Assembly: GCF_002117005.1 (NCBI RefSeq)
Contig: NZ_CP021023.1
Span: 2,962,995-3,026,994 of the forward strand
DNA from: Sedimentisphaera salicampi
Lineage (GTDB): Bacteria; Planctomycetota; Phycisphaerae; Sedimentisphaerales; Sedimentisphaeraceae
Reading direction: 5' to 3'
Length of the DNA: 64,000 nucleotides
The notes below the pieces were generated by a model. The model worked only from the letters and a program-made list of their open reading frames with translations, did no database searches and was not told where the DNA came from. The translations under genes were made by a program, and so were the position numbers. The stretch's first letter is position 1. Each line of letters opens with the position of its first letter. This document shows positions 1 to 9,285 of the stretch, one piece after another.

Positions 1-2528
1 ACGAAAGGCTTCGCCCAAACCACGCCGAGCAGCTTGCCGTTGAGATAAATCCTTGCGCTGCTGCAAACTTCGCCAAGCCCCAGCTTCCATTTATCCGCTT
101 GAATATCGGGCTTGTCGAATCTGATCGAGTATCTTGCTGTTCCGTGGAATCGTCTGCATTGTTTATCTTTGAAATTCGTCCAGGACATTAAAGCTTTAAT
201 CTTTTCTCCTTCCGGCAGCACAGGCCCTCCGCTTACAAACTCAACATCCCATCTGCCTTCAATCTCAAAGGGTTTGCAGGTTTTCTCGCAATATTCCCAT
301 TGTCCCGCCCCGCATTTTTGACTGTTGAAAGTTTTCAAAATTATCGATTGGTCAGGCCTTATCTGAATATAAACATTTGTTTTGCCGTTTGCTTTCTTGA
401 TTGCAGCTCTGCCGAACTTTTCTTCATAAAGCGGATCAATCAAAAGGACGGATTCGGCCTGCTTGGATAATTCAATCCAGCCATCTATATTATTATCGCT
501 TAGATTCACTAAAAAATAATTGAAGCCCTCATCCCGCGAGCGTCTTACAAATCTAATCCCCTTATCGGCAAAAGATTCTCTTGTGAGATTTGATTCACTC
601 AGCAGGCTATCGATAATGGCCGCTCGAATTTCGCCTTTGCCCGTTTTATGAACCATATTTGCCGGCGGAAGATTTGCCGGCGGAAGATTTGCCGGCGGAA
701 GATAGGAATAAGGTTTGAGGCTTGGGATTGCCTCCTTGAGGATTTTTCTAAGCTCAGCCTCACGTTTATCTTTATCCGCCAGCCCGGGGACTCTCGGAGG
801 CAGATGCTTTTGAAACATCACTTCTGCCCCTTGCTCCGCGAGCTCAAAGAGCTTTTGCATAGTTGAGAGATTTATATATAAACATTCCGGGATGATTACA
901 GCGTCGTATTGTCTGCTGTTTATTATTATTTTCCCGTTTTCGCAGGCGGCCTTCTGTAAGAACCTGTCTGACACTGCATCATAAGTCCAGCCCTTTTCCC
1001 AGAGCTTCATAGATAAGCGATAAAAGGATGAGTGCCTCAGCCATTCATCCTGATTGTGAACTCCGAAAGTTTTGTATGCCTTCCCGCCGGTATTCCAAAG
1101 ATCGTGTACGGGGAAATAAAGCAGTATGTCGCTGTCCGGCCGGCCTTCCTGAAGCGCAGCTTGGCAGCGGGCGGCATAACTGTTGTATGCGGGAAGATTG
1201 CGCCATAGCCCTCCTTGAGGTCCGAGATTAACAGATGCATAAAACTGCCACCCGGGCCATTTTGCTTCCTTGGGCGAGTAGGGGATTCCATGGAAGAAAA
1301 TATGATTTATGCCCGATAGAAAAAGAAAATCTGAAGCGGGCTTTAAGTCGTTCAGGCTTGTTTGGAAATGCTCATTGAGCCAAGTGAATGTTTCTGAAGA
1401 AGCAAGATTCCCGCCCTTTAGATGTGCGGCAGAGGAGCAGAGCTTAATCATAGGATACTGTTTGAAGTCAACTTCTCTGAAAATCTCAGTTTCAGGTATG
1501 TCCGAAGCGGCATAAAGATCGATCAGATTTGCCGGAGCCCCGTGAGCCTGATTCCTCGAAAGGCTGCCCTTTGAATTACACCACCTCGTCCATTCCTCTA
1601 TAACTTCTATATGCAGCTCTGAGAGTGTCTTGCGGTAATCGTATTTTACCCTGTTTTGGATGTCGCTGCCGGCCTCGCCGTATAAAGCCTCAATGTGCTC
1701 ACGTAGGTCGTATCCTCTGCGGCGTGTGAATTCTTCGAAGAAATCTTCTGTCCAGTCTGCCCCGTAATACTCAAATGAATCGTGAAAAAAGGAATTTGGA
1801 TAAGTGTCTAATTCGCTGAAGGCCTTGTCGAATGCTTTCAGGTAGTCCTTGATTGCATCGGTTGAATAAGGATCCAACACGTATCCCTCGCCGCCAGGTG
1901 CTGCACGCTTTACCCTCTGAACAGGCCTCTTCATAAAAACTGCATACACTTCCCAACTGCCTTCAGGGGTCTGCCATTCCAAAAACCCCTTATCTGCATT
2001 GCCGTTTATATCCAGCCTTTTCCCTTTTGCAGAAACAGCTGAAATATAAATGAGCTCTTCGCTGGGAAGCTTTTCTGAGATCTTGCCGTCTTTGGGAGTA
2101 TATCTTTTGAGAATCACGCCGCTGGAGGCTGTGTCTTTTGTTACCATCTCACCGCCGAAAGGCCAACCTGTGCCCGTTGTGAGGTCAACTTCTATGCCGT
2201 ACTGCTCACCCTTCTGCAGGGTGTATTCCAGCAGTTCCACCCATCTTGGAGAAAGGAATTCAACGAACTTATCTTCCCAGCCTTTCGCTCCGTAAATAGG
2301 GCATATCTCAACCCCGCCTATTCCTGAATCGCTGTACTCTTTCAAGAGATCTGAAATGTTATCTTCATCAACAGCGCTTCCCAGCCACCACCATCTCGCC
2401 CAGGGCTGGGCGGTGTTATCCCGCTGGTTGGCTTTGTGATCGCAGAATATCCCTGCCGGCCTGACCTCTGCAAAGATCGAAACGGTGCAGGCAGATAATA
2501 ACAATAAAGCGGCACTGATAATTTTCAT
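1..2528 (-). CDS. GH106-type alpha-L-rhamnosidase-like glycosidase (3' end cut by window edge)
   Basis: The reading frame is open from an ATG at 2528 to the left edge, so the C-terminus is missing. The ATG follows a good ribosome binding site (GGAAGGG), and the product starts with a signal peptide (MKIISAALLLLSACTVSIFA). The mature N-terminus has the run QPWARWWWLGSAV followed by GIGGVEICPIYG, the hallmark start of large GH106 rhamnosidases. Further on come GTGWPFGG and HDSFEYYGADWT, also typical of this fold. The 3' part (plus-strand positions 1-330) encodes a beta-sandwich region with ARIYLNGKLLGVVWAKPF. GH106 enzymes remove terminal alpha-L-rhamnose from pectic glycans. It is the last gene of a minus-strand run with GH28 and GH2, divergent from rhaADB, which fits release of rhamnose outside the cytoplasm. 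The family call is from motifs, not from a search. Confidence 0.85.
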   Translation of the reverse strand, partial: MKIISAALLLLSACTVSIFAEVRPAGIFCDHKANQRDNTAQPWARWWWLGSAVDEDNISDLLKEYSDSGIGGVEICPIYGAKGWEDKFVEFLSPRWVELLEYTLQKGEQYGIEVDLTTGTGWPFGGEMVTKDTASSGVILKRYTPKDGKISEKLPSEELIYISAVSAKGKRLDINGNADKGFLEWQTPEGSWEVYAVFMKRPVQRVKRAAPGGEGYVLDPYSTDAIKDYLKAFDKAFSELDTYPNSFFHDSFEYYGADWTEDFFEEFTRRRGYDLREHIEALYGEAGSDIQNRVKYDYRKTLSELHIEVIEEWTRWCNSKGSLSRNQAHGAPANLIDLYAASDIPETEIFREVDFKQYPMIKLCSSAAHLKGGNLASSETFTWLNEHFQTSLNDLKPASDFLFLSGINHIFFHGIPYSPKEAKWPGWQFYASVNLGPQGGLWRNLPAYNSYAARCQAALQEGRPDSDILLYFPVHDLWNTGGKAYKTFGVHNQDEWLRHSSFYRLSMKLWEKGWTYDAVSDRFLQKAACENGKIIINSRQYDAVIIPECLYINLSTMQKLFELAEQGAEVMFQKHLPPRVPGLADKDKREAELRKILKEAIPSLKPYSYLPPANLPPANLPPANMVHKTGKGEIRAAIIDSLLSESNLTRESFADKGIRFVRRSRDEGFNYFLVNLSDNNIDGWIELSKQAESVLLIDPLYEEKFGRAAIKKANGKTNVYIQIRPDQSIILKTFNSQKCGAGQWEYCEKTCKPFEIEGRWDVEFVSGGPVLPEGEKIKALMSWTNFKDKQCRRFHGTARYSIRFDKPDIQADKWKLGLGEVCSSARIYLNGKLLGVVWAKPF
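661..705 (-). repeat. Three tandem 15-bp units inside the GH106 gene
   Basis: The unit GCCGGCGGAAGATTT occurs at 661-675 and 676-690 and, with two changed bases, at 691-705. On the coding strand it adds three in-frame LPPAN pentapeptides just before MVHKTGKG. The length keeps the frame, so it looks like a slippage-prone linker expansion rather than damage. Confidence 0.9.
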
Positions 2529-2543
2529 AATTTCCCTTCCTGT

Positions 2544-3917
2544 TTACATACCGCTCATTGATTCGCATTTCTCAAAGACTATCTGAGACTCATCGTCTGC
2601 TTTGATTTCTACATCTTTGAATTTCCAGTCTGAAGCGTTTACTATCTTGCCCGCCTTTGTGGCTGAGATGTCGATGTTTTCGAGTATAAATTTTTTGGCA
2701 GGGGCTTTTTCGCTGCCTCTCATAGATATTGCCCGCTGGCAGTCAATTCCGTTAACATTTGAAATTCTGATGTTTTTGATGTGCGGCGTACCTTGTTTTT
2801 CAGGTACCTTTTTCATAAGTTTCTCCCAATGAGCCGGCAGTTTTTCACCCTTCTGTTCGATTTCTTTTCGCACTTCTTCGGGCACTGTATTGTAAGCAGG
2901 GTTCCAGTTGTAGTCGAGTTTGATGGCGTGTTTTACGTTTTGCATTTGAATATCATGTATATACAAATCCCGAACTGTTCCCCCGCGTCCCTGCGCAGAT
3001 TTGAAGCGGATCCCGTTGTGAGTTCCGTAAGCTTTAAGATTGTAAACTTCGATATTATAGATCCCGCCGGATGTCTCGCTCCCGCAGGTGATAAGGCCTG
3101 CTCCTCTGCGGGCTATGCAGTCTCGTATCACTACGTTATAGGTGGGGCGGTTCACCCGCAGGCCGTCTGAATCCCTGCCCGCCTTGAGGCAGAAATTATC
3201 ATCATTACAGTCTATATCGCAGTTTTGAACGAGAATATTGTTTGAAGAGTCTATATCTATCCCGTCAGAACTCGGTCCTACTTTGTTGTGGAGATTAGCC
3301 CGGATTGTGAGATTTTCCACAATCACATTACTGCTGTAGCAAATGTGCACCGTCCAGAAGCCCGGCTCCTTGAGCGTGAGGCCTTCCAATGAAACGTTTG
3401 ACGATTCGTTTATGAGCATCAAACGAGGGCGTTTGCAGTCGTAATCAACAACCCATCTGAGCCCTTTCTCTTCATATTTCCTTCGCATATTCCAATACTT
3501 ATCCCACCAAATCGAACCCGACCCGTCAACAGTCCCTTCTCCGTAGATGCGGATACCGCTCACATTGTTGGCGTTGATTAAAGCAGCAGGCCAGTCCATC
3601 TCAATCCCTGCCACGCGGGCGTAGACGTCCGGATATTCCGATTCGTCCTGCACGCCTTTAATCAGCACGTCTTTGTCGATCCTGAGATCGACGTTGTCCT
3701 TTAGAAAGATCGAGCCTGTAAGGTATGTCCCGGGCTCAAACACCACTGTCCCGCCGCCTGATTCGGCGCAGGCGTCAATAGTCTTCTGAATCTGCTCTGT
3801 GCATACGCTGTCCCCTGTCGGGTCGGCTTCGTATGAGGCTGCGTTAAATTCCTCAGCGAATGCTTCAGAACACATTACGCTCAAAGCTGAGATTACAATT
3901 AGCTCTCTTAATTTCAT
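2544..3917 (-). CDS. GH28 polygalacturonase/rhamnogalacturonase-family glycosidase, secreted
   Basis: A 457-residue protein with a signal peptide (residues 1-21) and a right-handed beta-helix. GH28 landmarks are visible: SSDGID (216-221) at the usual NTD site, DD at 239-240, and GIRFKS (302-307) at the RIK site. The site that is usually GHG reads GAG (272-274), so the conserved histidine is alanine, and NTD is SSD. The acidic residues D218, D239 and D240 are kept, so hydrolysis is still plausible. The substrate may be rhamnogalacturonan or another pectic chain rather than plain polygalacturonate. The gene lies 15 bp upstream of the GH106 gene and 37 bp downstream of the GH2 gene, all on the minus strand, so one transcript is likely. 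The assignment to GH28 is firm; the exact substrate is inference. Confidence 0.88.
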   Translation of the reverse strand: MKLRELIVISALSVMCSEAFAEEFNAASYEADPTGDSVCTEQIQKTIDACAESGGGTVVFEPGTYLTGSIFLKDNVDLRIDKDVLIKGVQDESEYPDVYARVAGIEMDWPAALINANNVSGIRIYGEGTVDGSGSIWWDKYWNMRRKYEEKGLRWVVDYDCKRPRLMLINESSNVSLEGLTLKEPGFWTVHICYSSNVIVENLTIRANLHNKVGPSSDGIDIDSSNNILVQNCDIDCNDDNFCLKAGRDSDGLRVNRPTYNVVIRDCIARRGAGLITCGSETSGGIYNIEVYNLKAYGTHNGIRFKSAQGRGGTVRDLYIHDIQMQNVKHAIKLDYNWNPAYNTVPEEVRKEIEQKGEKLPAHWEKLMKKVPEKQGTPHIKNIRISNVNGIDCQRAISMRGSEKAPAKKFILENIDISATKAGKIVNASDWKFKDVEIKADDESQIVFEKCESMSGM

Positions 3918-3954
3918 AATAACATAACTCCTTTTTAATAAAAAAATTACCGTT

Positions 3955-6900
3955 TCATTCTTTTTCTATAACACGAATCTCAGCAATCGAAGAGTATGGC
4001 TGATTCTGCACTTCCGATTTTGCTGTTATTCTCATAAAGTCTGCCTTGGCCGGCTCGGGAAGGATAACCTTCTGCAAGCTGGTGCTGTTTTCAAAGCTGC
4101 CGGAGGCCGCCTTGAGCCATTTATCGCCGTCTCTGCTCACCTCAATCAAATAATCCTTAATTCTTCCGTTTGGATGGTCTTGCCTCGGCAGATACTCGAT
4201 AGCTGAGATATTCAGCGTTTCTTTGAATTCCAGCTCAATCCAGTGCGGCTGTGCTGGCTTTTCATCACGCCACTGTGAATGCCAGAATGTCCCGCCGCTG
4301 CCGTCGAGAGCATATTCTGCGGGATCTGTTTCTGATTCGCTGTCCGCTGTAACCTCTGATGTCTTCAGTGCCGTAGGGTTTGTTGAGTACTGTAGCAGAT
4401 CAATTGATTCGAACATCTCTTCAGTGGCAGAGCCGGCATTGAGGTATTGCCCGTTCTCTTCGAATTCCCCGCCGCTCAGCGGCTCTCCTGTATAAATAAT
4501 ACTGATCTCGGCTATTGAAGCGGATATATCTCTGCCGAATCCGGACAGGGCGGTTATTTTCAGGTGCTGCGTTTTTATCGGCTCAGAGAATTTGATCTTC
4601 TGAGGATCGAATGTTGATTCAAGCGAGCCGCTCTTCAGCAGAGACCAGTCTTTCCCGTTTGAACTTGTATGGATTTGATAATCCCTGATATCCCCGATAC
4701 GCTCTCTGTGGTCCTGGCGGTTCAGTATTACAAGCCCCTCCATCTTCACAGGTTTGGCAAATGAGATGCTCAGCGGGTGAGGGTGTTTCTTTCCGCCTCT
4801 TCTCTTTGCTGTAGTCCAGTATGTACTCGGGTTTCCGTCGATTGCTTTATGGGCGCTTGTCATGCCTGAAGAGAGCGGGCAGCGCACCTTAGCTTTGAGT
4901 TTGCGCATTAGGTTATTGTCGAGATAGGTGGTTTCAAGCTGGGACATACTTACCTCCGCCGAAGGATTGAAAGATTCGCTTTTCATATAATCAATCAGGC
5001 TCTTTCTTAGCTGTGCGGCAGCTGGTCTTTCTGAGATATTTTCTTCCAGATCGGCAGAGCATACAAGCAGCCTTCCCTTTCCTGCTCTGCACTCAAAAAT
5101 GGCGGCCAGCGGGTAGTTACGGTTCCAGTCGTCTATCACACGGACAACAGGCTCTATCTCAGGCATTGCTGAGATGTTAACAGCTCTGCAGTATGGCCGG
5201 AAAACTCCCTGCCAATGCCAGTCGTAATATTCATCAGACGGGAAATCTTTCAAAGCCGGATGTTCAGGCCTGCTTAATATTCCAAGAAAACGCTCCCAGT
5301 TCGGCCCCATCAAACGATTCCAGAATATAGGCTTTCGTCCGATTGGAGGGCAGTCCCAAGCGAGCTCTGTTGTCAGCGGCATATACAAAACCTTTTTCCC
5401 GTTTGCAAGTGCCTCTCTGGCATCTTCGAAGCGGCGTTTAATTAAAACCTCCCCGTCCGGCGAAGCCTTTTGGTCTTTGGGATAAACCCAGAAATCCCAG
5501 TCATTCTCGAAATCTGTACCTCTCACTCCTGCCGTGAGTTTATAGTGCTCAGGGGCAGTGAAATTATGCAGCGATACATTTATTTTGCCTATTTGAATTG
5601 CGCTTTGGTTTCCAATGGCATTTCTCTGCCATTTCCCGTTTTTGACGATATCCCCCGCCTCGTTTTCTATCTGCCAGTAAATCTCAGCGTCTTCCAGCGG
5701 CTTATTTCCGTAATGAGACAATTGCATATCGGCTCTTAAATTCTGGCTGGTTTTGAAAACCCGCTTTTTCATAACAGCCAGAGGCACTGTGGTATTGCAG
5801 AAACGCCGCCAATTCTCGGCATTGATATAACCCTTTTCCTCCCAGAAAGGATCCAGCAGGCCTACAATTGCCGTTCCCTGCCCGAGAAAATCGTGCAGGT
5901 CTAAAAGCTGAAATCCCGATAGCCCGGGGGTTCTCAAATTAGCCTCAACTTCCTGCTTGTAGCAGGCCGCCTGAAACTTACCCGAGGCGCGGGCAAATTC
6001 ATCGTTGAGATGAAGAAGGCCTGCCTCTTTCATCAATTCTCTGAAAATCTGGTAGTTCCCAGGCTGGAGGTATCCATTAAATTTGTCAATAACATCAAAA
6101 TCCGGATACGCGCACCACTGCCCTAGCTCATGCACAACAACCGGAACATCCACTCCTTCAATAGAGCTTAGATAATCTCTGCCGAACCAAGCATCGCTCC
6201 CGCGAACACGCCTGTGGCCTATTCTGTGTACGGCGAGAAAATCCGTCCCCTCCACAGGTCCTGGATTATCAATCAGAGGCCAGCCTGTGCCGGTAGTGTA
6301 CAAACGCCTTGGATCCTTTTTGCCGTAGTGGGCAGTCCATTCAGGGAGCGATTCTTTCCAGTGTCCTTTGGGCTCGTTTGATGGAGAGAACAAAACGAAA
6401 GAAGGATGGTTGCCGTATTCACGCAGCATTCTTTCTGTTTCTTCGTACATTCGCTTTTCCATCTCTGAGCCCGGATTTATCACATTCCACATTCCGCATT
6501 CGGGCTGAAGGTAGAAGCCGGCTCGATCAGCAGCAGTAAAAGCTGCTTCCGGAGGGCAGAACGAATGAAAACGCATATGATTCAGCCCCCATTTTTTGCA
6601 TTTAGCAAACAGGTTCTCCCAGTATTCCACATCAGTTGCAGCACAGCCGGTGAGCGGGAAATCCCCTCCCGAGTGAGTGCCGCGGAAATGAGCCTTCCTT
6701 CCGTTTACAAGAAGATTGTCTTCCCCGGCTCTTATTTCTCGAAGCCCGAAGTTAACCGTATATGAATGGCTGAAAGACTGGCCTTCAAGAACAGCTTTGA
6801 TATCATAGAGCTGGGGATTGAATTCGCTCCACAGCTCAGCATTTTCCCCTAAAGGCACATCGATCTCAGCCCTTCCCGATTCGGCAGACCACGAAACCGG

Positions 6901-7710
6901 TTCTGAAATACCGTACCCTTTAATTTTTACATCCCCTTGCCCGGAAGCTCCAGTTATATTCCCTATGTCAATCTTGAGCTTAACGGATTTGTTATTTATA
7001 TCTGGCATAGCTGCAATATGGTCAATCCAAACCGGCGGCGTGCTTGTAATTGCAATATCGCCGGCAATCCCGTTCCAAGTGGTGCCCAGCGAATCCGATA
7101 CACTGTGAGCATCGGGGCGGTAGTCCATCTTCATTCTGTTGTCTATACGAATCGTCAGCTTGTATGACCCGGGCTTGAGCATTCCCAGCTCGAAGCGGTG
7201 CGGAGCTACGAGGCTGTCTTGCGAGCCGATTTTTTCGCTGCCGAGCCAAACAGTAGTCTGCCATCTTGTTCTCTCCAGCACAAGCTCGCCTCTTTTCCCG
7301 TCCCAGCTTTCAGGGATTGTGATCATTTTTTGATACCACGCAGGACCCAGATAATGTTTCCGCGGTTGAGCAAGAAACGGCACCTTCACATCCCCGCGGG
7401 CAAACTGCCTGAATTTTTCCCGCTCATACCAGTATCTGTCATAGAGCGAGATAACCCACGGCGTGTCTTTGCTTATGTCGTTGCCGTATCCCTGATTCTG
7501 AAGTATCCCGGGAAGCCTTATTTCCTCCTTAAGCTCCTTGCTGAACCATTTTTGTTTGATTCCTGCATCTTTTCGATCTAAGGCAAAATCCCATGTTCCG
7601 CTCAGCGAAATCCTCTCGCTGCTCTTAGCGGAAAGGGAATTTATCAAGCATAAAGCTAATAGAAAAGTAATTACCTTAAATATTCCTGTGTTTGCGTGAG
7701 TATTCATCAT
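3955..7710 (-). CDS. GH2-family glycosidase with two C-terminal discoidin (F5/8 type C) domains
   Basis: 1251 residues from the ATG at 7710. That ATG is preceded by GAAGGAATA, a better start than an upstream in-frame ATG at 7731. A hydrophobic signal segment (about residues 12-28) is followed by the GH2 sugar-binding sandwich (ISLSGTWDF), an immunoglobulin-like domain and a TIM barrel starting near LVNGRKAHFRG. The predicted acid/base is E446 in FSPSNEPKG and the nucleophile E528 in VVHELGQW. After a module ending near residue 905, two discoidin-like domains follow, both with a TYWTT or TFWHS type motif. The N-terminal half is paralogous to the GH2 genes at 22780 and 43417. First gene of the minus-strand pectin set and divergent from rhaA. 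Likely a beta-galactosidase or beta-glucuronidase type enzyme acting on pectic side chains; substrate unknown. Confidence 0.85.
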   Translation of the reverse strand: MMNTHANTGIFKVITFLLALCLINSLSAKSSERISLSGTWDFALDRKDAGIKQKWFSKELKEEIRLPGILQNQGYGNDISKDTPWVISLYDRYWYEREKFRQFARGDVKVPFLAQPRKHYLGPAWYQKMITIPESWDGKRGELVLERTRWQTTVWLGSEKIGSQDSLVAPHRFELGMLKPGSYKLTIRIDNRMKMDYRPDAHSVSDSLGTTWNGIAGDIAITSTPPVWIDHIAAMPDINNKSVKLKIDIGNITGASGQGDVKIKGYGISEPVSWSAESGRAEIDVPLGENAELWSEFNPQLYDIKAVLEGQSFSHSYTVNFGLREIRAGEDNLLVNGRKAHFRGTHSGGDFPLTGCAATDVEYWENLFAKCKKWGLNHMRFHSFCPPEAAFTAADRAGFYLQPECGMWNVINPGSEMEKRMYEETERMLREYGNHPSFVLFSPSNEPKGHWKESLPEWTAHYGKKDPRRLYTTGTGWPLIDNPGPVEGTDFLAVHRIGHRRVRGSDAWFGRDYLSSIEGVDVPVVVHELGQWCAYPDFDVIDKFNGYLQPGNYQIFRELMKEAGLLHLNDEFARASGKFQAACYKQEVEANLRTPGLSGFQLLDLHDFLGQGTAIVGLLDPFWEEKGYINAENWRRFCNTTVPLAVMKKRVFKTSQNLRADMQLSHYGNKPLEDAEIYWQIENEAGDIVKNGKWQRNAIGNQSAIQIGKINVSLHNFTAPEHYKLTAGVRGTDFENDWDFWVYPKDQKASPDGEVLIKRRFEDAREALANGKKVLYMPLTTELAWDCPPIGRKPIFWNRLMGPNWERFLGILSRPEHPALKDFPSDEYYDWHWQGVFRPYCRAVNISAMPEIEPVVRVIDDWNRNYPLAAIFECRAGKGRLLVCSADLEENISERPAAAQLRKSLIDYMKSESFNPSAEVSMSQLETTYLDNNLMRKLKAKVRCPLSSGMTSAHKAIDGNPSTYWTTAKRRGGKKHPHPLSISFAKPVKMEGLVILNRQDHRERIGDIRDYQIHTSSNGKDWSLLKSGSLESTFDPQKIKFSEPIKTQHLKITALSGFGRDISASIAEISIIYTGEPLSGGEFEENGQYLNAGSATEEMFESIDLLQYSTNPTALKTSEVTADSESETDPAEYALDGSGGTFWHSQWRDEKPAQPHWIELEFKETLNISAIEYLPRQDHPNGRIKDYLIEVSRDGDKWLKAASGSFENSTSLQKVILPEPAKADFMRITAKSEVQNQPYSSIAEIRVIEKE

Positions 7711-7828
7711 TATTCCTTCACTTGCCGGCACAATTAAATTATGTTAGCTCTCAATTTTCCTCGCAGAGAATTCTAAAAGTTTACCAATTTAGAGTAATAC
7801 GCAACAAAAGACGTAAAACAACCCATAG

Positions 7829-7922
7829 TTGCGACAATAGTTTGTTCTTTTGCGACAATGCATCGTGTTCCTTCCTCTTGCATACCGAATCTTGTGTCGC
7901 AAAAAGACAAAATTATGTCGCA
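7829..7922. promoter_or_regulatory. Divergent operator array: four TTGCGACA half-sites in two 21-bp-spaced pairs
   Basis: The 300-bp gap between the GH2 gene and rhaA holds TTGCGACAAT at 7829-7838 and again at 7850-7859, exactly 21 bp apart. On the opposite strand the same core appears as TGTCGCAA at 7895-7902 and TGTCGCA at 7916-7922, also 21 bp apart. The inner pair forms an inverted repeat, TTTTGCGACA (7848-7857) and TGTCGCAAAA (7895-7904). Two helical turns between direct repeats is the known arrangement for AraC-family dimers. One pair facing each divergent operon suggests joint control of the pectin set and the rha operon, perhaps by the AraC-type protein at 13545. The binding protein is inference. 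Confidence 0.75.
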
Positions 7923-8010
7923 GCAATGGGTTACGCTCCTCTCGTTGAAACGCTAAAATTAAAATCAATATTTTCAATAATGGTATTTACAGTATAAAAT
8001 AAAGGTTATT

Positions 8011-9270
8011 ATGAGCAGTAATATCGAGACTGAATACAGAATCGCCAAAGAGCAGTATGCTCATTTAGGAGTTGACACCGAAGCCGCAATTGAGACATTA
8101 AAAACCATACCTGTTTCGATGCATTGCTGGCAGGGGGATGATGTAGGCGGTTTTGAGCATACCGGTTCAGAGCTTTCCGGAGGCATTCAGACCACCGGCA
8201 ACTACCCGGGACGCGCAAAAACAATCGACCAGCTGCGCAGTGATATAGAATTCGCAATGTCTTTGATCCCGGGCAAACACAGGCTGAACCTACACGCCTT
8301 CTACCTTGACAATCTCGGCACCAAGGTGGACAGAGATGAGATTGAAGTGAAGCATTTTGAGAGCTGGGCAGACTGGGGCGAAGGCAGGATTGGCGGCATT
8401 GATTTCAACCCCACTTTTTTCGCTCACAAGATGTTTACCGGCGGGCTCACTCTCAGTCATCCGGATAAGGCAATCAGAGACTTCTGGATTGAACACGGAA
8501 GAAGATGCCGCGAGATTGCCGCATATTTTGGAAAAAGGTTTAGCTCCCCCTCAGTGAACAACTTCTGGATTCCGGACGGTTTCAAGGATATACCCGTTGA
8601 CAGAACAGCCCCGAGAGAAAGGCTTATCCGCTCGCTGGATGCCGTCTTCGAAAAGGATTTGCGTAAAGAGCTGATTCTCGATTCCGTTGAATCTAAGCTG
8701 TTCGGCATCGGTGCTGAGAGCTGCACTGTCGGCTCGCATGAGTTCTATATGGGCTATGCTATGAGCCGGGGGAAGATGATATGCCTTGATTCAGGGCACT
8801 ATCACCCAACCGAGATGATATCCGAAAAGATCTCAGCAATTTTGATGTTTTATGATAAAATGCTTCTGCATGTAAGCAGGCCGGTACGCTGGGACAGCGA
8901 CCATGTTGTAGTGTTGAACGAAGAGCTGGTTGAAATCGCTCATGAGCTTGTGCGCAGCAAAAGACTCAGCGATATACATATCGGGCTCGATTTTTTCGAT
9001 GCAAGCATAAACCGCATAGCGGCGTGGGTGATAGGCACGCGGAATATGCTCAAGGCGCTTCTCTTTGCGCTTCTTGAGCCGACAAAACAGCTCCAGCAGA
9101 TGGAGTATGAATTTGATTTCACCTCAAGGCTTGCATACAAGGAAGAGCTCAAGACAATGCCGTTCAATACTGTATGGAAGTATTACTGCGAGCAGATGGG
9201 TGTTCCTGCCGGCATAGACTGGCTTGATGAAGTAAGGAAATACGAAAAAGATGTTCTCGCCAACAGATAG
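8011..9270 (+). CDS. rhaA: L-rhamnose isomerase
   Basis: 419 residues, the usual length for RhaA. It converts L-rhamnose to L-rhamnulose in the cytoplasm, the first step of the phosphorylating rhamnose pathway. Family motifs are clear: SMHCWQGDDVGGFE (36-49), LNLHAFYLD (92-100), VESKLFGIGAES (226-237), GSHEFYMGYA (241-250) and LDSGHYHPTE (259-268). The last two regions hold the metal ligands (D260, H263, H265 and neighbours). Start ATG at 8011 is preceded by AAAGG and by an AT-rich leader with TACAGTATAAAAT as a possible -10 region. First gene of rhaA-rhaD-rhaB; the next ATG is 15 bp after its stop. Preceded by the TTGCGACA array. Confidence 0.97.
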   Translation: MSSNIETEYRIAKEQYAHLGVDTEAAIETLKTIPVSMHCWQGDDVGGFEHTGSELSGGIQTTGNYPGRAKTIDQLRSDIEFAMSLIPGKHRLNLHAFYLDNLGTKVDRDEIEVKHFESWADWGEGRIGGIDFNPTFFAHKMFTGGLTLSHPDKAIRDFWIEHGRRCREIAAYFGKRFSSPSVNNFWIPDGFKDIPVDRTAPRERLIRSLDAVFEKDLRKELILDSVESKLFGIGAESCTVGSHEFYMGYAMSRGKMICLDSGHYHPTEMISEKISAILMFYDKMLLHVSRPVRWDSDHVVVLNEELVEIAHELVRSKRLSDIHIGLDFFDASINRIAAWVIGTRNMLKALLFALLEPTKQLQQMEYEFDFTSRLAYKEELKTMPFNTVWKYYCEQMGVPAGIDWLDEVRKYEKDVLANR

Positions 9271-9285
9271 ATCGATGAGGCCAAT

